Shown: one piece after another, positions 36,935 to 49,195 of the stretch
Numbering within the stretch: the first letter of the stretch is position 1
How the letters are laid out: the number at the start of each line of letters is the position of its first letter
Origin: Ziziphus jujuba
Taxonomy: Eukaryota; Streptophyta; Magnoliopsida; Rosales; Rhamnaceae
DNA: 64,000 nucleotides
Direction: 5' to 3'
NCBI RefSeq assembly: GCF_031755915.1
Contig: NC_083389.1
Location: 28,279,501-28,343,500, forward strand
Program-made: the position numbers and the translations under genes
The notes under the pieces: model-generated
Databases searched by the model: none
Seen by the model: only the letters and a program-made list of their open reading frames with translations
What the model was told of the DNA's origin: nothing

Positions 36935-39187
36935 CTTGACTACTGCTGCACTTAATTGTGCTAATTAAAAGCTGAGTACTGATAGATGAAAACTTAAATG
37001 GAAGCTTTCTATTTATAGTGCTATTAGTGTAACCAACTAGTAATTATCAAATAAATAAAATGAAAGTAATCGTTTTTATTATCCTATACATTTGTCGGTT
37101 AGGATTAAGATTATACCCACATAACTAATGTTGTTTATCAAGTATTAAGTTGAAAAAAAAAAAAAAAACTCTTTATTTAATATGTCTCTTAATTAACCTC
37201 TATATATCTATCTATCTATTAATTTTGAGAGTGAATAACCATATATCTATTATCTAATATAATTAATTAATAATAAAATTATGAAGTAATAGGAGCTGAT
37301 ATTATTTTGTTTAAATTTTACCTGGTAGGGGGAAATAAAAACAAGGGTTAGGTTTATTGCTTATCAATTTGTTATATATATAATATAATATAATCTATTA
37401 TATTATTATAATTTCTGTCTAAAATATATCCAACAACAGATATTAATGGAATAAATTAAGTATTTGATCGATGTTTTTAACTATGTAAATCGATCAATAC
37501 CTAACTAGTATATGATTCACCTCAAATAGTCGTTAATTTTTGAAATGTAAAATATATATATATATATATTTACTTATTCCAAACTTAGGCAGATTAATAT
37601 GCTCACTTTTAAATATATCTATATATATTTTGTATATGGAAATTGGAATGGAATTTTTGTCAAATTGCTCCTTTATGAAAATAAAAGCTTTTAAGTATGT
37701 ATGTATAATGTATACCAAGTAAATGGAAATGTGTCAAAGTGCTACTCCGTCTTCTTCTTCTTCGTAGTTTTTAATATTATTCATATCAAATTATTCACAT
37801 CAAATTACTCCTTCATCCAACTTTATCTTTCTTCCATTGCTTCACAGTCAACTTATATGGGAAATTATAAAAGAGGTTATAATTATAAATCTCCAATTTC
37901 AATGCGAGTTTCCTAGTCATTTTCCTGTTTGGGTTGGGTTACCGAAACCAATGGGTACGAGGGTGGGCTGGCTAGAAGACTGGGCCAATGGTTTGCTAAT
38001 TGGATTGGACTAACAATACAAGGACCTTCTTTGGATCATATGAATGTGAATCCAACTCAGTGACTACAGTTGTTGGTCCTTTTACTTTGCCAACTTTAAA
38101 GTAATAAATGTTTTTTTAGCTTCTCAATTGCTCCATAGCGTGTACTATAAGAAAATGCACTGTGTAATGCAAGATACACCCTTTGGTTACTTAGCTTCTT
38201 AACCAATTATATCGAAATATACATATATATGTATATATGTAACATCATATTCCATGAACATTTATGCTGTGCTATTAAATCAAAATAAAAGTTTTTAAAT
38301 CATATATATATATATATATATATATATGTAACAACCTCATCTCAACCTGGTGAAGAAGTGAATATATGTGGAACACACGAATCACGGTTGATAATACGGA
38401 CAAAGAGCTAGCGGACACAATGGTGATGAACAAATGAAGCTTTAAGTGGGTGTGCTGGGGGCCCGATATAAAGTAATTTTGCGGAAAAAGGAAGATTAAA
38501 AAGTAATAGCAGTCCCAACCTTTTTCTTTTTTTCTTTTTTCTTTTTTTCTATAAAATATTTTTAATTTATTTAAAGAATAGCATTCCCACTTAAAAGGAG
38601 AAAATCGCAAAGACTTAAAGGGGCAGGTGAGGTTGTGCCATTGTGTGATAGGTGGTACATATTGGTAACTTAAGGGACTTATTTTTCTCATTCTGTCTTT
38701 TAATAAACCCACCACAACATGATTTTACCTGAATATTGCTCAATGAATTGGAGTACGTGAATTGAGGATTATCACTTTCCCAAGGAACAATATAATATTT
38801 AGTATATCAGTAGCATAATTAACCACTTTCTTCTTTTCATAACAAGACAGTAATAATTCATATGCTTTACCTTGGCTTGGAAGGCCCAACTCTTAGTTTC
38901 TCATTTAAGCTTTTATATATTTTGTTTCTTTGTTACATGGTTTGCTTTTCATGGGAAATAGTAAGGATTTCATATAGATTGCACAATCACACTTTGCATC
39001 AAATTCTCTCTTTCACATTACACCTGAAAGAGACTTATTTTTGCTCATTAAATATCCCTACCAACACATGTTTTTCTTTAACCTCTAGGATTAAGTTTCC
39101 AACCATCAGAGTTGTTTATTTAGACAAGCTTTTACTGAGAGGCGTACCAAGTCAGGCCCAAAGATTACATACTAATATAATTTCCAA
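36935..39187. other. intergenic, 2.25 kb, between divergent beta-xylosidase and ABCG genes
   Basis: Very AT-rich, with (AT)n runs near 37549-37570 and 38300-38326 and a pyrimidine run near 38520-38550. It holds both promoters. No gene or mobile element was recognised. Confidence 0.5.
37009..37020 (-). promoter_or_regulatory. TATA box of the beta-xylosidase gene
   Basis: Minus-strand cactataaatag, about 75 bp upstream of the ATG at 36934. Confidence 0.65.
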
Positions 39188-40723
39188 ATGGAGCTGATTC
39201 CAACTGAGAGAATTAGCATGGATATCCATGGTGATGATGATGCTGATCCTGGGGTCGAGAAAGTTGATCAATTGCAGTGGGCTGAAATTCAAAGACTGCC
39301 CTCTTTGAAACGCCTAAGAACCTCACTTTTTGAAGGAAAGAGGGTGGTTGATGTTGCAAAGCTTGGAGCACTTGAAAGGCATCTTTTCATTGACAAGCTC
39401 ATCAAACACATTGAGAACGACAACCTCCGGCTGCTTCGCAAACTTAGAAACAGAATAGACAGGTTTTTATTTATCTATATTTGTATTATGCAACCAACAT
39501 TCACATACTATAATTTCTGCCAAAAATTCAAGGCCAAGTACTAAATTCAATGAAATCATGTTTACTGTTTAACTAACATTAACAGATAGCTAATCTCTTA
39601 ATTTTAGAGTGAATGTTACTTTACCCTCTGTGGAAGTGAGGTACAAGAATCTGTTTGTGGAGGCAGAGTATGAGGTAGTCCAAGGAAAGCCCCTACCAAC
39701 CTTATGGAATTCTCTTATGAGCATGTTGTCAGTAAGTAACAGTTTGACACCTTGCCAGTCTGATAATGGACATTTTCAGCTTTTCTTCTGCTTTTAACCA
39801 CATAAATAATGGATAATAGACAAATTCAACTACTCTCCAACTAGACTTCCATCTTTCAAAATTCTCTGTCGGTGAAATCAGTACATTTATAACCCTGAAA
39901 CAGGTTTTTAAAAAGGCAATCTGGTGCGGCTCTCGAGAAACCAGGATGAGCATTCTTAAAGATGTCAGTGGCATCATCAAACCATCAAGGTAACCTGGAC
40001 ATTTGTCAGTTGAATAGCAGAAAATCCAGTGTTGAATTTCCTGAAGAAATTAAGTGATGAGAAATTATAAAATCAAAACTGGTGCTCTAATTCACCATGT
40101 CAACAGAATCCAATTTAGTGCGACTGTGTTTGGCTGATTTACATTCTTTGTATTAAAATATTGTATTTTTAACTAGTGACAATAAAAAGAGAAAGTTTAA
40201 AACAAAAAGAAAAAGAAAAAGAAAAAAGAAAAAAACTCGGTGAGGTTGATTGAACCAAGCAGCCACTTATTTAAGAATGCAGGCATTTTCAGTGAACATA
40301 TTTGTGAAAGGAAGGCAAAATTTCCTCACATACATACATTCATAGATGGCTTTGGATGCAGGTTTACTCTTCTTCTTGGTCCCCCAGGGAGTGGTAAAAC
40401 CACCTTCTTATTGGCCCTAGCAGAAGAGCTAGACAAATCCCTCAAGGTTAGCGTTATTATTATTATTTTCTTTCTTTTTTGGTTTTTGAGAAGTAGTTCA
40501 CCACAAGTATCTTGGCTCAGTAGCCACATACGAGTTCCCCTTTGACAAATCAGTAGGAGCAAAATGGGGGGGTGTCCATAAAAAGTAGTCTAAAGCATTA
40601 GATTTCATTCTTAAATACTTAGTAGTACCTTATAAGATCCTTCTCGAATTTGAGGTAAAAACTATGAAAAATACGTAGTTAGAAAAAATGTGGACGAGGA
40701 CGACCTTTTCCATATATATATAT

Positions 40724-40757
<34 letters not shown>

Positions 40758-41153
40758 TACACGTTATTAATGAACAAATCCGCACTGAACCTTTTATTTC
40801 TTCAGGCTTCAGGTGAAATTTCTTATAATGGTTACAAGCTAGACGAGTTTGTTCCTCAGAAAACTTCAGCATACATTAGCCAATATGACATGCACATAGC
40901 GGAGATGACAGTAAGGGAGACAATTGACTTTTCAGCCCGCTGCCAAGGTGTTGGGAGCAGAACTGGTGATTTCTTTGTTCCCCCTGTATGAATTTGCCAT
41001 TGGGATTGCTGTTCACTTGTCTCAATGTAAGTAGAACCTCAATTTCATTTGTGTATATATGCAGATATAATGATGGAAGTCAGCAGAAAAGAGAAAGAAC
41101 AAGGAATCATCCCTGATCCAGATATCGACACCTACATGAAGGTAATCATAAGA

Positions 41154-41206
<53 letters not shown>

Positions 41207-44200
41207 ACATGTATATATATAGACGTTTATTTTTATAGGCCTAAAAATTTTCAAATGACAATGGAGAGAGTAACATATGCTTACAGGCAATTTCAGTTGA
41301 AGGGCAGAGTAGAAATCTCCAAACAGACTATATTTTAAAGGTAATTTCTTTTTCAAGAAGCATGAACTAATGTTAAGGAATGGAGTTCAAACAAAATGTT
41401 GTGATCCAATTTGACATGTAAGCTACAAAACTTGGCCTCTTAGATCCTCGGACTGGATATCTGCGGGGACATAATGGTTGGTGATGCATTGAGAAGGGGC
41501 ATTTCAGGTGGTCAGAAGAAAAGGCTTACTACAGGTAAGAAAGAAAATATAAAAGCTTCACCACTTTCTCATCTATAGCAGTAAGAATGTGCACAGGTAA
41601 TCCTAAAATTTCTTGGAACTGTTTTCATCTTCCAGGAGAGATGATTGTTGGTCCAATGAAAGCTCTATTTATGGATGAAATATCAAACGGATTGGACAGC
41701 TCCACAACATTTCAGATAGTTACATGCCTTCAGCAATTGGTGCACATTACTGATGCTACTGTATTGGTTTCACTTCTTCAGCCGGCGCCAGAAACCTTTA
41801 ATCTATTTGATGATGTAATATTGATGGCAGAGGGGAAAATAGTATATCATGGTCCTCGTAGTAATGTACTTCAATTCTTTGAAGATTGTGGTTTTAAGTG
41901 CCCAACAAGAAAGAGTGTTGCAGATTTCCTTCAGGAGGTGCCGAAATTTGTATTCTTTCTATTTTTTTTGTACTTATTCAATATGCCTAACCAAATTTGG
42001 TTTCAAATAATTTCAGGTTATATCCAAGAAGGATCAAGCTCAATACTGGTATAACACTGACCTTCCCTACAACTATATTTCAGTGGATCAATTCTCTCAA
42101 ATATTCAAACAGAGTCACATGGGCAAGACATTAAACAATGAGCTATCAAAACCATATGATAAGTCTCAGGGAAGTAGTAATGCCTTGTCGTTTAGTGCAT
42201 ATTCGATGAGTAAATGGAAATTGTTTAAAGCTTGCATGGCTAGAGAGCTACTTCTCGTGAAACGAAATTCCTTTGTCTATGTTTTCAAAACAGCACAGGT
42301 TAGTATAGTTGCTCAAACTTCAATTCCTTAATGTGGTAGTGTTTCTCCAACATTTCATAAGCAAATTAAACTTGTCCACTCAGCATTTTTTCCACAGCTT
42401 TTCATCATTGCAGTTATGACAATGACAGTATTCATAAGAACTGAGTTGGATGTGGATTTGGAGAGTGCAAATTATTTCATGGGATCGTTGTATTATGCAC
42501 TTGTGAGACTCATGACCAATGGAGTTGCAGAGCTATCCTTGACAATTGCTAGACTTCCTGTGGTTGACAAGCAGAGAACATTTTATCTGTACCCTGCATG
42601 GGCTTATTCCATTCCAGCCTCTATCCTAAAGATTCCATTTTCGGTGGTTGATGCCCTGCTATGGACAGCTCTAACTTACTATGTTATTGGGTATAGCCCT
42701 GAGGTGAAAAGGTAGCAGCTTCAATTTATAATCAGGATATGGTTACTTATAAGAAACAAGAGTATATTATGTTCATGATTTCCTGCCAATGCTTTTAATT
42801 AGGTTCTTCTGCCACTTCCTTGTGCTATTTGCTCTACATCAAACATCAACATCCATGTGCCGTTTCATCGCCTCAATCTTTAGAAATATAATTGTTGCTA
42901 CGAGTTGTGGCACTTTGGTTCTGTCATTGATGTACGTGTTTGGAGGCTTCATTCTTCCACGATGTAAAGTCACTATTTCATGGTTAACTTCTTTGCTTTT
43001 AAATATAAGGGATGGTAAATTGGACTGCTACTGACAGAATTTGTTGTTTTTGCAGCCTCTCTACCTCCTTGGTTGAGGTGGGCATTCTGGGTTTCTCCCA
43101 TGTCCTATGGGGAAATAGCTATCACCCTTAACGAATTCCGAGCTCCACGCTGGCAAAAGGTTAATATACTACTTTAGCAAAATCAGATAATCAGTTAGCC
43201 CCTTGCTCAATATGTTCATAAAGCTTCATTTTCATTCTCGTTTGTAGGTCTCAAAATGGAACACTACCCTTGGTGAGCTTATTCTAACCAGTCATGGTTT
43301 GAACTTTGATGACTATTTCTTTTGGATATCACTTGGAGCACTATTTGGGATGTCAATACTATGTGATCTTGGATTTGTCTTATCCTTGACCTATTTGAAA
43401 CGTGAGTCAATTTTAATTGTCAAAAAACGCATATATGTTAAGCATCAGATTGTGTTCACTTACCTATTTTATGCCTACATGAACACAGCTAAGAAGATGT
43501 CTCGGCCTATTATTTCCAAGAAAAAGTTATCTGAACTGCAAGGAAAAGATAATGGCAGTAGTACCAGTACTGCACAGTCAGACAACAAATCAATTCCAGC
43601 TGCTTCTTCCCAAACTACAGCAGAATCAATAAAAGAGGGTGAGATATAACTTTACTAAACTCAATAAAAGAAATCTGATATTATTAATATGATGAACATG
43701 AAATAATCGATTCAAGAGCAATTCAATTTGTGATCAAGCTTACAGGGAAGGGAAGTCTGGTCCTGCCATTTGAGCCTCTAACAATCTCGTTTAAGGACGT
43801 GCAGTATTACGTTGATACTCCTGCGGTAATTATCATCAAAGTTGAACTAAATGTATCGTATGAGGTATCATTAGTATTCACATTAGAAGAAACAAGGTAA
43901 TAAGTTGGTTAATCCGTTTGAACAGGAAATGAGAGAACATGGCTTCAATCAGAAAACTCTTCAACTGCTTCGAGATATAACTGGAGCATTCAGGCCAGGA
44001 ATTCTTACAGCCCTAATGGGTGTGAGTGGGGCTGGGAAAACCACTCTCTTGGATGTGCTTTCAGGAAGAAAAACTGGAGGTAAAATTGAAGGAGATATAA
44101 GAATATCAGGGTATCCCAAAGTCCAGAAGACATTTGCGAGAATTTCAGGTTACTGTGAGCAGACTGATATACATTCTCCACATATTACTGTAGAAGAATC

Positions 44201-44297
44201 AGTGATGTACTCAGCTTGGCTGCGGTTGCCACCCGAAACAGATCCGCAAATAAAAGCTGTATGAGATTTGATTGATACATGTTCTTGTGTGAGTTTG

Positions 44298-44331
<34 letters not shown>

Positions 44332-46840
44332 ATCTTCAATTCAACTCATCTTATCCTGCAGAGATTTGTGGAAGAAGTGATTGCAACAATTGAACTGGAT
44401 GGTATAAAAGATTGTTTGGTTGGGATTCCTGGCCAAAGTGGGCTATCAACAGAACAGCAAAAGAGGCTTACAATTGCAGTGGAACTTGTTTCCAATCCGT
44501 CAATAATATTTATGGATGAGCCTACTTCAGGTTTGGATGCTAGAGCAGCTTCAATTGTCATGCGTGTAGTGAAGAATATAGTAGCCACTGGAAGGACAAC
44601 TGTTTGTACCATCCATCAACCAAGTATTGACGTATTTGAGTCTTTTGATGAGGTAATTATACGTAAGAACAGAATCTTCTATGAAATTTGCTATATTTCA
44701 GAATCTTAGCTTGTCACGAGCATGACAAATAAGTTAGTTGGTGAGGGATATTTTGGTGATGTTATGCAGTTAATTTTGATGAAAATGGGAGGCCAGATCA
44801 TCTATTCGGGAATGCTAGGTCATCATTCAAGTAAACTCATTGAATATTTTGAGGTATGTTTCGCTGCATCCTAAGAAGCAAGTAACTAAGCATCCGCATT
44901 GGTTGAAATTATTAAGTTATACTGGTACCTCAATTATAACTCATTTGAAATACTTAAATTCAAGAAAATCTAGTACACATGTAACTATATTTTGAATCAC
45001 GTGTTATGAAATTGTGGTTTACATTCATAAACATTGTTGACATAATTAAACAACAGCTCTGTAAATCAATAAACTGCAACCACTGAGTCCTGTATGCACT
45101 ATGGAGAAACACAAAAGGAAAAAGTTAAAGTTGTCGGTCTTCCATAAATTTGCTGATTTCGATTCATATTCAACATCATCAACAGGGTATTCCTGGTGTT
45201 CCAAGGATCAAAGATAACTATAACCCTGCAACTTGGATGTTAGAAATCAGTTCAGCTTCAGCAGAAGCAGAACTTGGTATAGATTTTGCCAACATTTATA
45301 AGGAGTCCGCTCAGTACAGGTGGGTTGCAGTTGTAGGTACTTCTTAAAGGCAGATTTCATTCCATAACATTTTTCATAAGTATATTTATATTCCTTCACA
45401 GAGACACTATGGCAATGGTAAGGGAATTGAGTGAACCAAAGGCAGGTTCAAGAGACTTGCACTTTCCCACTCATTTTCCACAAAATGGCCTGGTGCAGTT
45501 CATGGCTTGCCTGTGGAAACAGCACCTTTCCTATTGGAGATGCCCTGAATACAACTTGGCACGTTTTATGTATTTGATTGTCTCATCTCTCTTGTTTGGT
45601 GCAATTTTTTGGCAAAAAGGAAAGGACATGTAAGATCTTTTTCCCATTTTATCATCCATAATTCATACATATTCCATATAAAGAACTTCATTGGGTGGTT
45701 TAGCTTTTGGGTTATAAACAAATGTTTTTACCAGTTCTGATGCTCATATTAACAGACTTGGCAGGGGATAAATAGCTCCACTGATGTTTGTTCAAGTAGA
45801 AATGATTGCCATATAGATAAATAGTACTCAAATGAATACTTACTTTTTATTAAATTGCAAACATACTCTATTTTTCTGATAGTTTAATTAGTCAAAACTT
45901 ATTCTTTTCTTTCCTTTTAATTAAAAGAAAAACTGAGCAGGATTTGTTCAACATTTTTGGATCCATGTATATCGCTGTAATATTCTTGGGCATAAACAAT
46001 TGTTCGACGGTTCTTCCTTACGTGGCAACTGAACGCACTGTTTTGTACCGGGAAAGATTTGCAGGAATGTACTCCTCAAAGGCTTATTCATTTGCACAGG
46101 TTCCACATTACTACCAACTAAAACTATTCAGTATTATTGATAGGAAAAAATATTAAGATGGTGGGTTTATATTTCACATATAATAACAGAAGTCAACTCT
46201 GCTGAATGTCATACAATATAGGTCTCCATCGAAATACCTTATATACTGATGCAAACAATTTTGTACGTGGCCATTACATATCCAATAATAGGCTACAGCT
46301 GGTCTGCTTACAAGGTTTTCTGGTACTTCTATGCATCGTTTTGTACGTTTCTATATTTTGTGTATCTTGGGATGCTGATAGTTTCTTTGAGCACAAACCT
46401 TGAAGTAGCTTCGGTCTTGGCCGTGGCACTCTACACAGTGTTAAATCTTTTCTCAGGCTATCTCATGCCAGGGCCGGTAAACTAATGATTCCCAACTCTT
46501 CATTTGATTGTGAAATCCAAAAATTGGATGCTATAGGATAGAATTCTAACTACATAATCCAACATATATGCAGAAAATTCCTAAGTGGTGGATTTGGTTG
46601 TATTGGATTTGTCCCACATCCTGGTCCCTGAATGGTCTGCTGACTTCACAGTATGGAGACATGGACAAAGAGCTCTTGGTATTTGGGGAGATGAAGACGA
46701 TTGGTGCATTTCTAGAACAATATTTTGGCTTTCATCATCATCATTTAGTCGTTGTGGCTATGGTGCTCATTGCTTTTCCAATTATTTTTGCATCTCTGTT
46801 TGTCTATTGTATGGGGAAATTAGATTTTCAAAGAAGGTAA
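39188..46840 (+). CDS. full-size ABCG (PDR-type) transporter
   Basis: Plasma-membrane pump with the reversed NBD-TMD-NBD-TMD order of the plant PDR group, which exports or imports hormones, cuticle lipids or terpenoids. Twenty-four phase-consistent exons encode 1,420 residues, the normal family length, with no break. Exon starts: 39188, 39608, 39904, 40362, 40806, 41065, 41287, 41444, 41636, 42017, 42398, 42803, 43056, 43248, 43489, 43746, 43926, 44362, 44770, 45186, 45402, 45928, 46222, 46574. NBD1 has Walker [10 protein letters not shown], signature [11 protein letters not shown] and Walker B ALFMDE; NBD2 has [36 protein letters not shown] and [14 protein letters not shown]. Hydrophobic helices fill about 495-780 and 1190-1420. 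It may belong near Arabidopsis ABCG31/PDR3, but the substrate cannot be inferred. Confidence 0.95.
41157..41220 (+). repeat. (AT)n(GT)n compound microsatellite in an ABCG intron
   Basis: An AT run followed by a GT run in the intron after the exon ending at 41141. Other AT runs in this gene's introns lie near 40712-40757 and 44301-44328. Confidence 0.85.
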
Positions 46841-47065
46841 TAATAGATCTAGATCGAGGTAGAAGTTGTTGTATGACGTGGTGGACACAGTAATTTGTAA
46901 TCATTTATTTAAGGATTATCAAACCGAAAGCTTATGTATTGCAAATTGCAGAAATATAGCAAGAGAGTATTATTTCAATGGATGCCCAAGATAAGCTTTA
47001 CTATTACACAGTTGATATTATCCACTTCTAGACCCTTGAACCGAATAATGAATTTTTAATGGCCT

Positions 47066-47345
47066 TTTTATTCAGCTTTAGCATTTTCTTAAAACTAACA
47101 AGTGCATTATATCAGTGAAACGTAGGGAGGCGGCTAAAAGTAAAACGCACCTCGGAGAGGAGCAGTGAAACAATACTGTTACTGTATTGCAAAATCTGTA
47201 TGGTATTTTTATTTTACGGTAGTCTAGTAAAAAAGAATACTCTTTGAGTTTTGCACGAAAAATATAAAAATCTATTATATTAATAAGCACATCAACTATG
47301 TTCATCAGTATCTCAAAAATAGAGATTTCTATAACTCTGCATCAC
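47066..47345 (-). repeat. dispersed copy A of the EMB2750-like gene's 3' flank
   Basis: Matches the sequence downstream of the PPR stop codon (copy B, 48765-49048): ttagcattttc, acaagtg..attatat, ggctaaaagt, then actgttactgtattgca, and further right cacatcaactatg..atcagtatctcaaaaa. Copy A is the most diverged of the three. Homology with the copy C region continues to about 47660 (gagacataa, cccagttgatgatcatt, gcatgggacg). Confidence 0.8.
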
Positions 47346-48764
47346 CACCAGAAAACGAAAAGGTAGAGTCCAGTACTGTTATGATATTAACCCGACCTAT
47401 AGGCTGAGACATAAAAAGGCTTAATGCTAGCAAAACCTATACATTTGACTATCAAAAAGTATAGATCCAGAGAACAAAGCCAGAACTTAGTGGTTTTAAA
47501 AATTAAAACCCCAGTTGATGATCATTATTATTTTTCTCGGACAGCAATTAATAAAGAGGAAATTAAATTAACCACAAGACAGACGCACCTTCTGTCCTTG
47601 TTTTTTTTTTTTTTTTTTTTTCTTTTTGGCATGGGACGTACACAATTCAAAGCTTGTTCATAAACTGCTTATTAAAGTATCCAAGGCTTTTCATGGAGTT
47701 CATACAAATAATATTTGTTGCTTTCTTATAATTTTTCTTTCTTCAGCTATCGTTTCAGTAGAAAATCTATTTTGTAGCTATTGACTAATTGGATTGGCAC
47801 AACATACAATTTCATACGTATTGAAAAACAGTGACAAAATTCTAGAGTTTCATATATAGCTCATGACAGTCTATGACAAACCTGTACATTGAATTTTTGT
47901 CTAGAAAACTGTATATGGAAACTTTTTTTATTTTTTTTGGTAATACACTGTATATGGGACCTTGTTACGCAAGATTTATATAGTATATATATATATACGG
48001 ATCCTACTAGGTACACCACAGATCTATACATATATATATATATATATATCATAATTATAATCCTAGGAACTATATTCCATTTTAAAAAAAATTATAATTA
48101 TTATAAAATGGAGTTTCTGAACGGAGGTGGTTGGCAATCTCGCAGTCAACAACTCTTTCTTACTCTTCAAAGGGCTTCTCTTTTGATGAAATATTATTTT
48201 TTGTTTGCTTTCTAGTAATTTTTCTTTCTTCAGTTGTCGTTCTAGTATATATTCTCTGCGTTGCTAAACTATGATGACTATTATGTAACCATCTGCCATA
48301 TGTTTTTCAACAAAGCTCTAGTGACAAAGGCTAATAGAAAGCTAGAGTTTCTCGAGCTTAGGTATCAATAACATTAAGAAATTACTTAGATACCTAACAC
48401 TAGATTTCTAGATTACATAAAGTTGCTAAGCTAAAAGGAACGAAAAGAATAAGCCTAAATTTATAGTCCTCTAACTAGTTAAAAGAAAGAAGCTCTGTAT
48501 TATCCGTAACCAGGCAAATCCAGAACATACCAACTTTTGTTCCCTAGATTAATAAGCTGCGTGCGCCCTGCACAAAATTACACACAAATTAGCAAATTAG
48601 AAACACCTATTTCTCCATTGATAAACCCAAAAGCAATAGAAATGAGAACCTGTTTCTGTGATGTAAGAGCAACTTCCTTTTTGCAAACTCAAAGCTATAG
48701 GATAGTAGTAAACGCTTAATAGTTTTGTACTGAATATTGAATTTTGCTGGTCATTTTCTTCTAC

Positions 48765-49048
48765 TTTAGCATTTTCCCAAACAAGTGGATTATATAAATG
48801 CAATATATTGGGTGGCTAAAAGTTAAAACACATCTCAGAGAATCTTATTCAGTTAGACAATACCATTACTGTATTGCATTCTTACAAATCTCTGGAAAGT
48901 ATTATGGTAGTCAACAAGATTACACAAAGTTGCACGAATAAACTCTATCACCACATCAACTATGTATATCAGTATCTCAAAAAATAGCTTTCCAGAACTC
49001 TTACAACACATGACCAGAAATCAAAAGGCTGAGGAGTCCAGTACCATC
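48765..49048 (-). repeat. copy B: 3' flank of the intact EMB2750-like gene
   Basis: Lies about 150-430 bp downstream of the PPR stop codon, so it is probably 3' UTR and terminator. Over its left half it is about 85% identical to copy C (56845-57125), for example cttacaaatctctggaaagt in both, and is more distantly related to copy A. Confidence 0.8.
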
Positions 49049-49195
49049 AAGGATTGGTAGCTTCAATAATACAGCCCACTGCTGCATAGAAAGAACGTCA
49101 AGCTACGCCATAAAGAAGTAGGAAATTCATGAAACATTCACAGTTCTATTCAAAGTTGTCAATCACAGAAACACAACTCCATTCCTAAGCCCTAA

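Larger units (their letters stand above)
46841..49195. other. intergenic, 2.35 kb, containing duplicated PPR-gene 3' flanks
   Basis: Between the ends of convergent ABCG and PPR genes. It includes two related blocks (47066-47345 and 48765-49048, described separately) and a second short related pair near 47720-47860 and 48205-48340 (ataatttttctttcttcagc versus agtaatttttctttcttcag). A T-run lies at 47601-47621 and (AT)n near 48030. No gene was recognised. Confidence 0.6.

Noticed and set aside
40690..41356. minus-strand ORFs rich in Tyr, Ile, Thr and His
   Set aside because: Translations of (AT)n and (GT)n microsatellites in ABCG introns.
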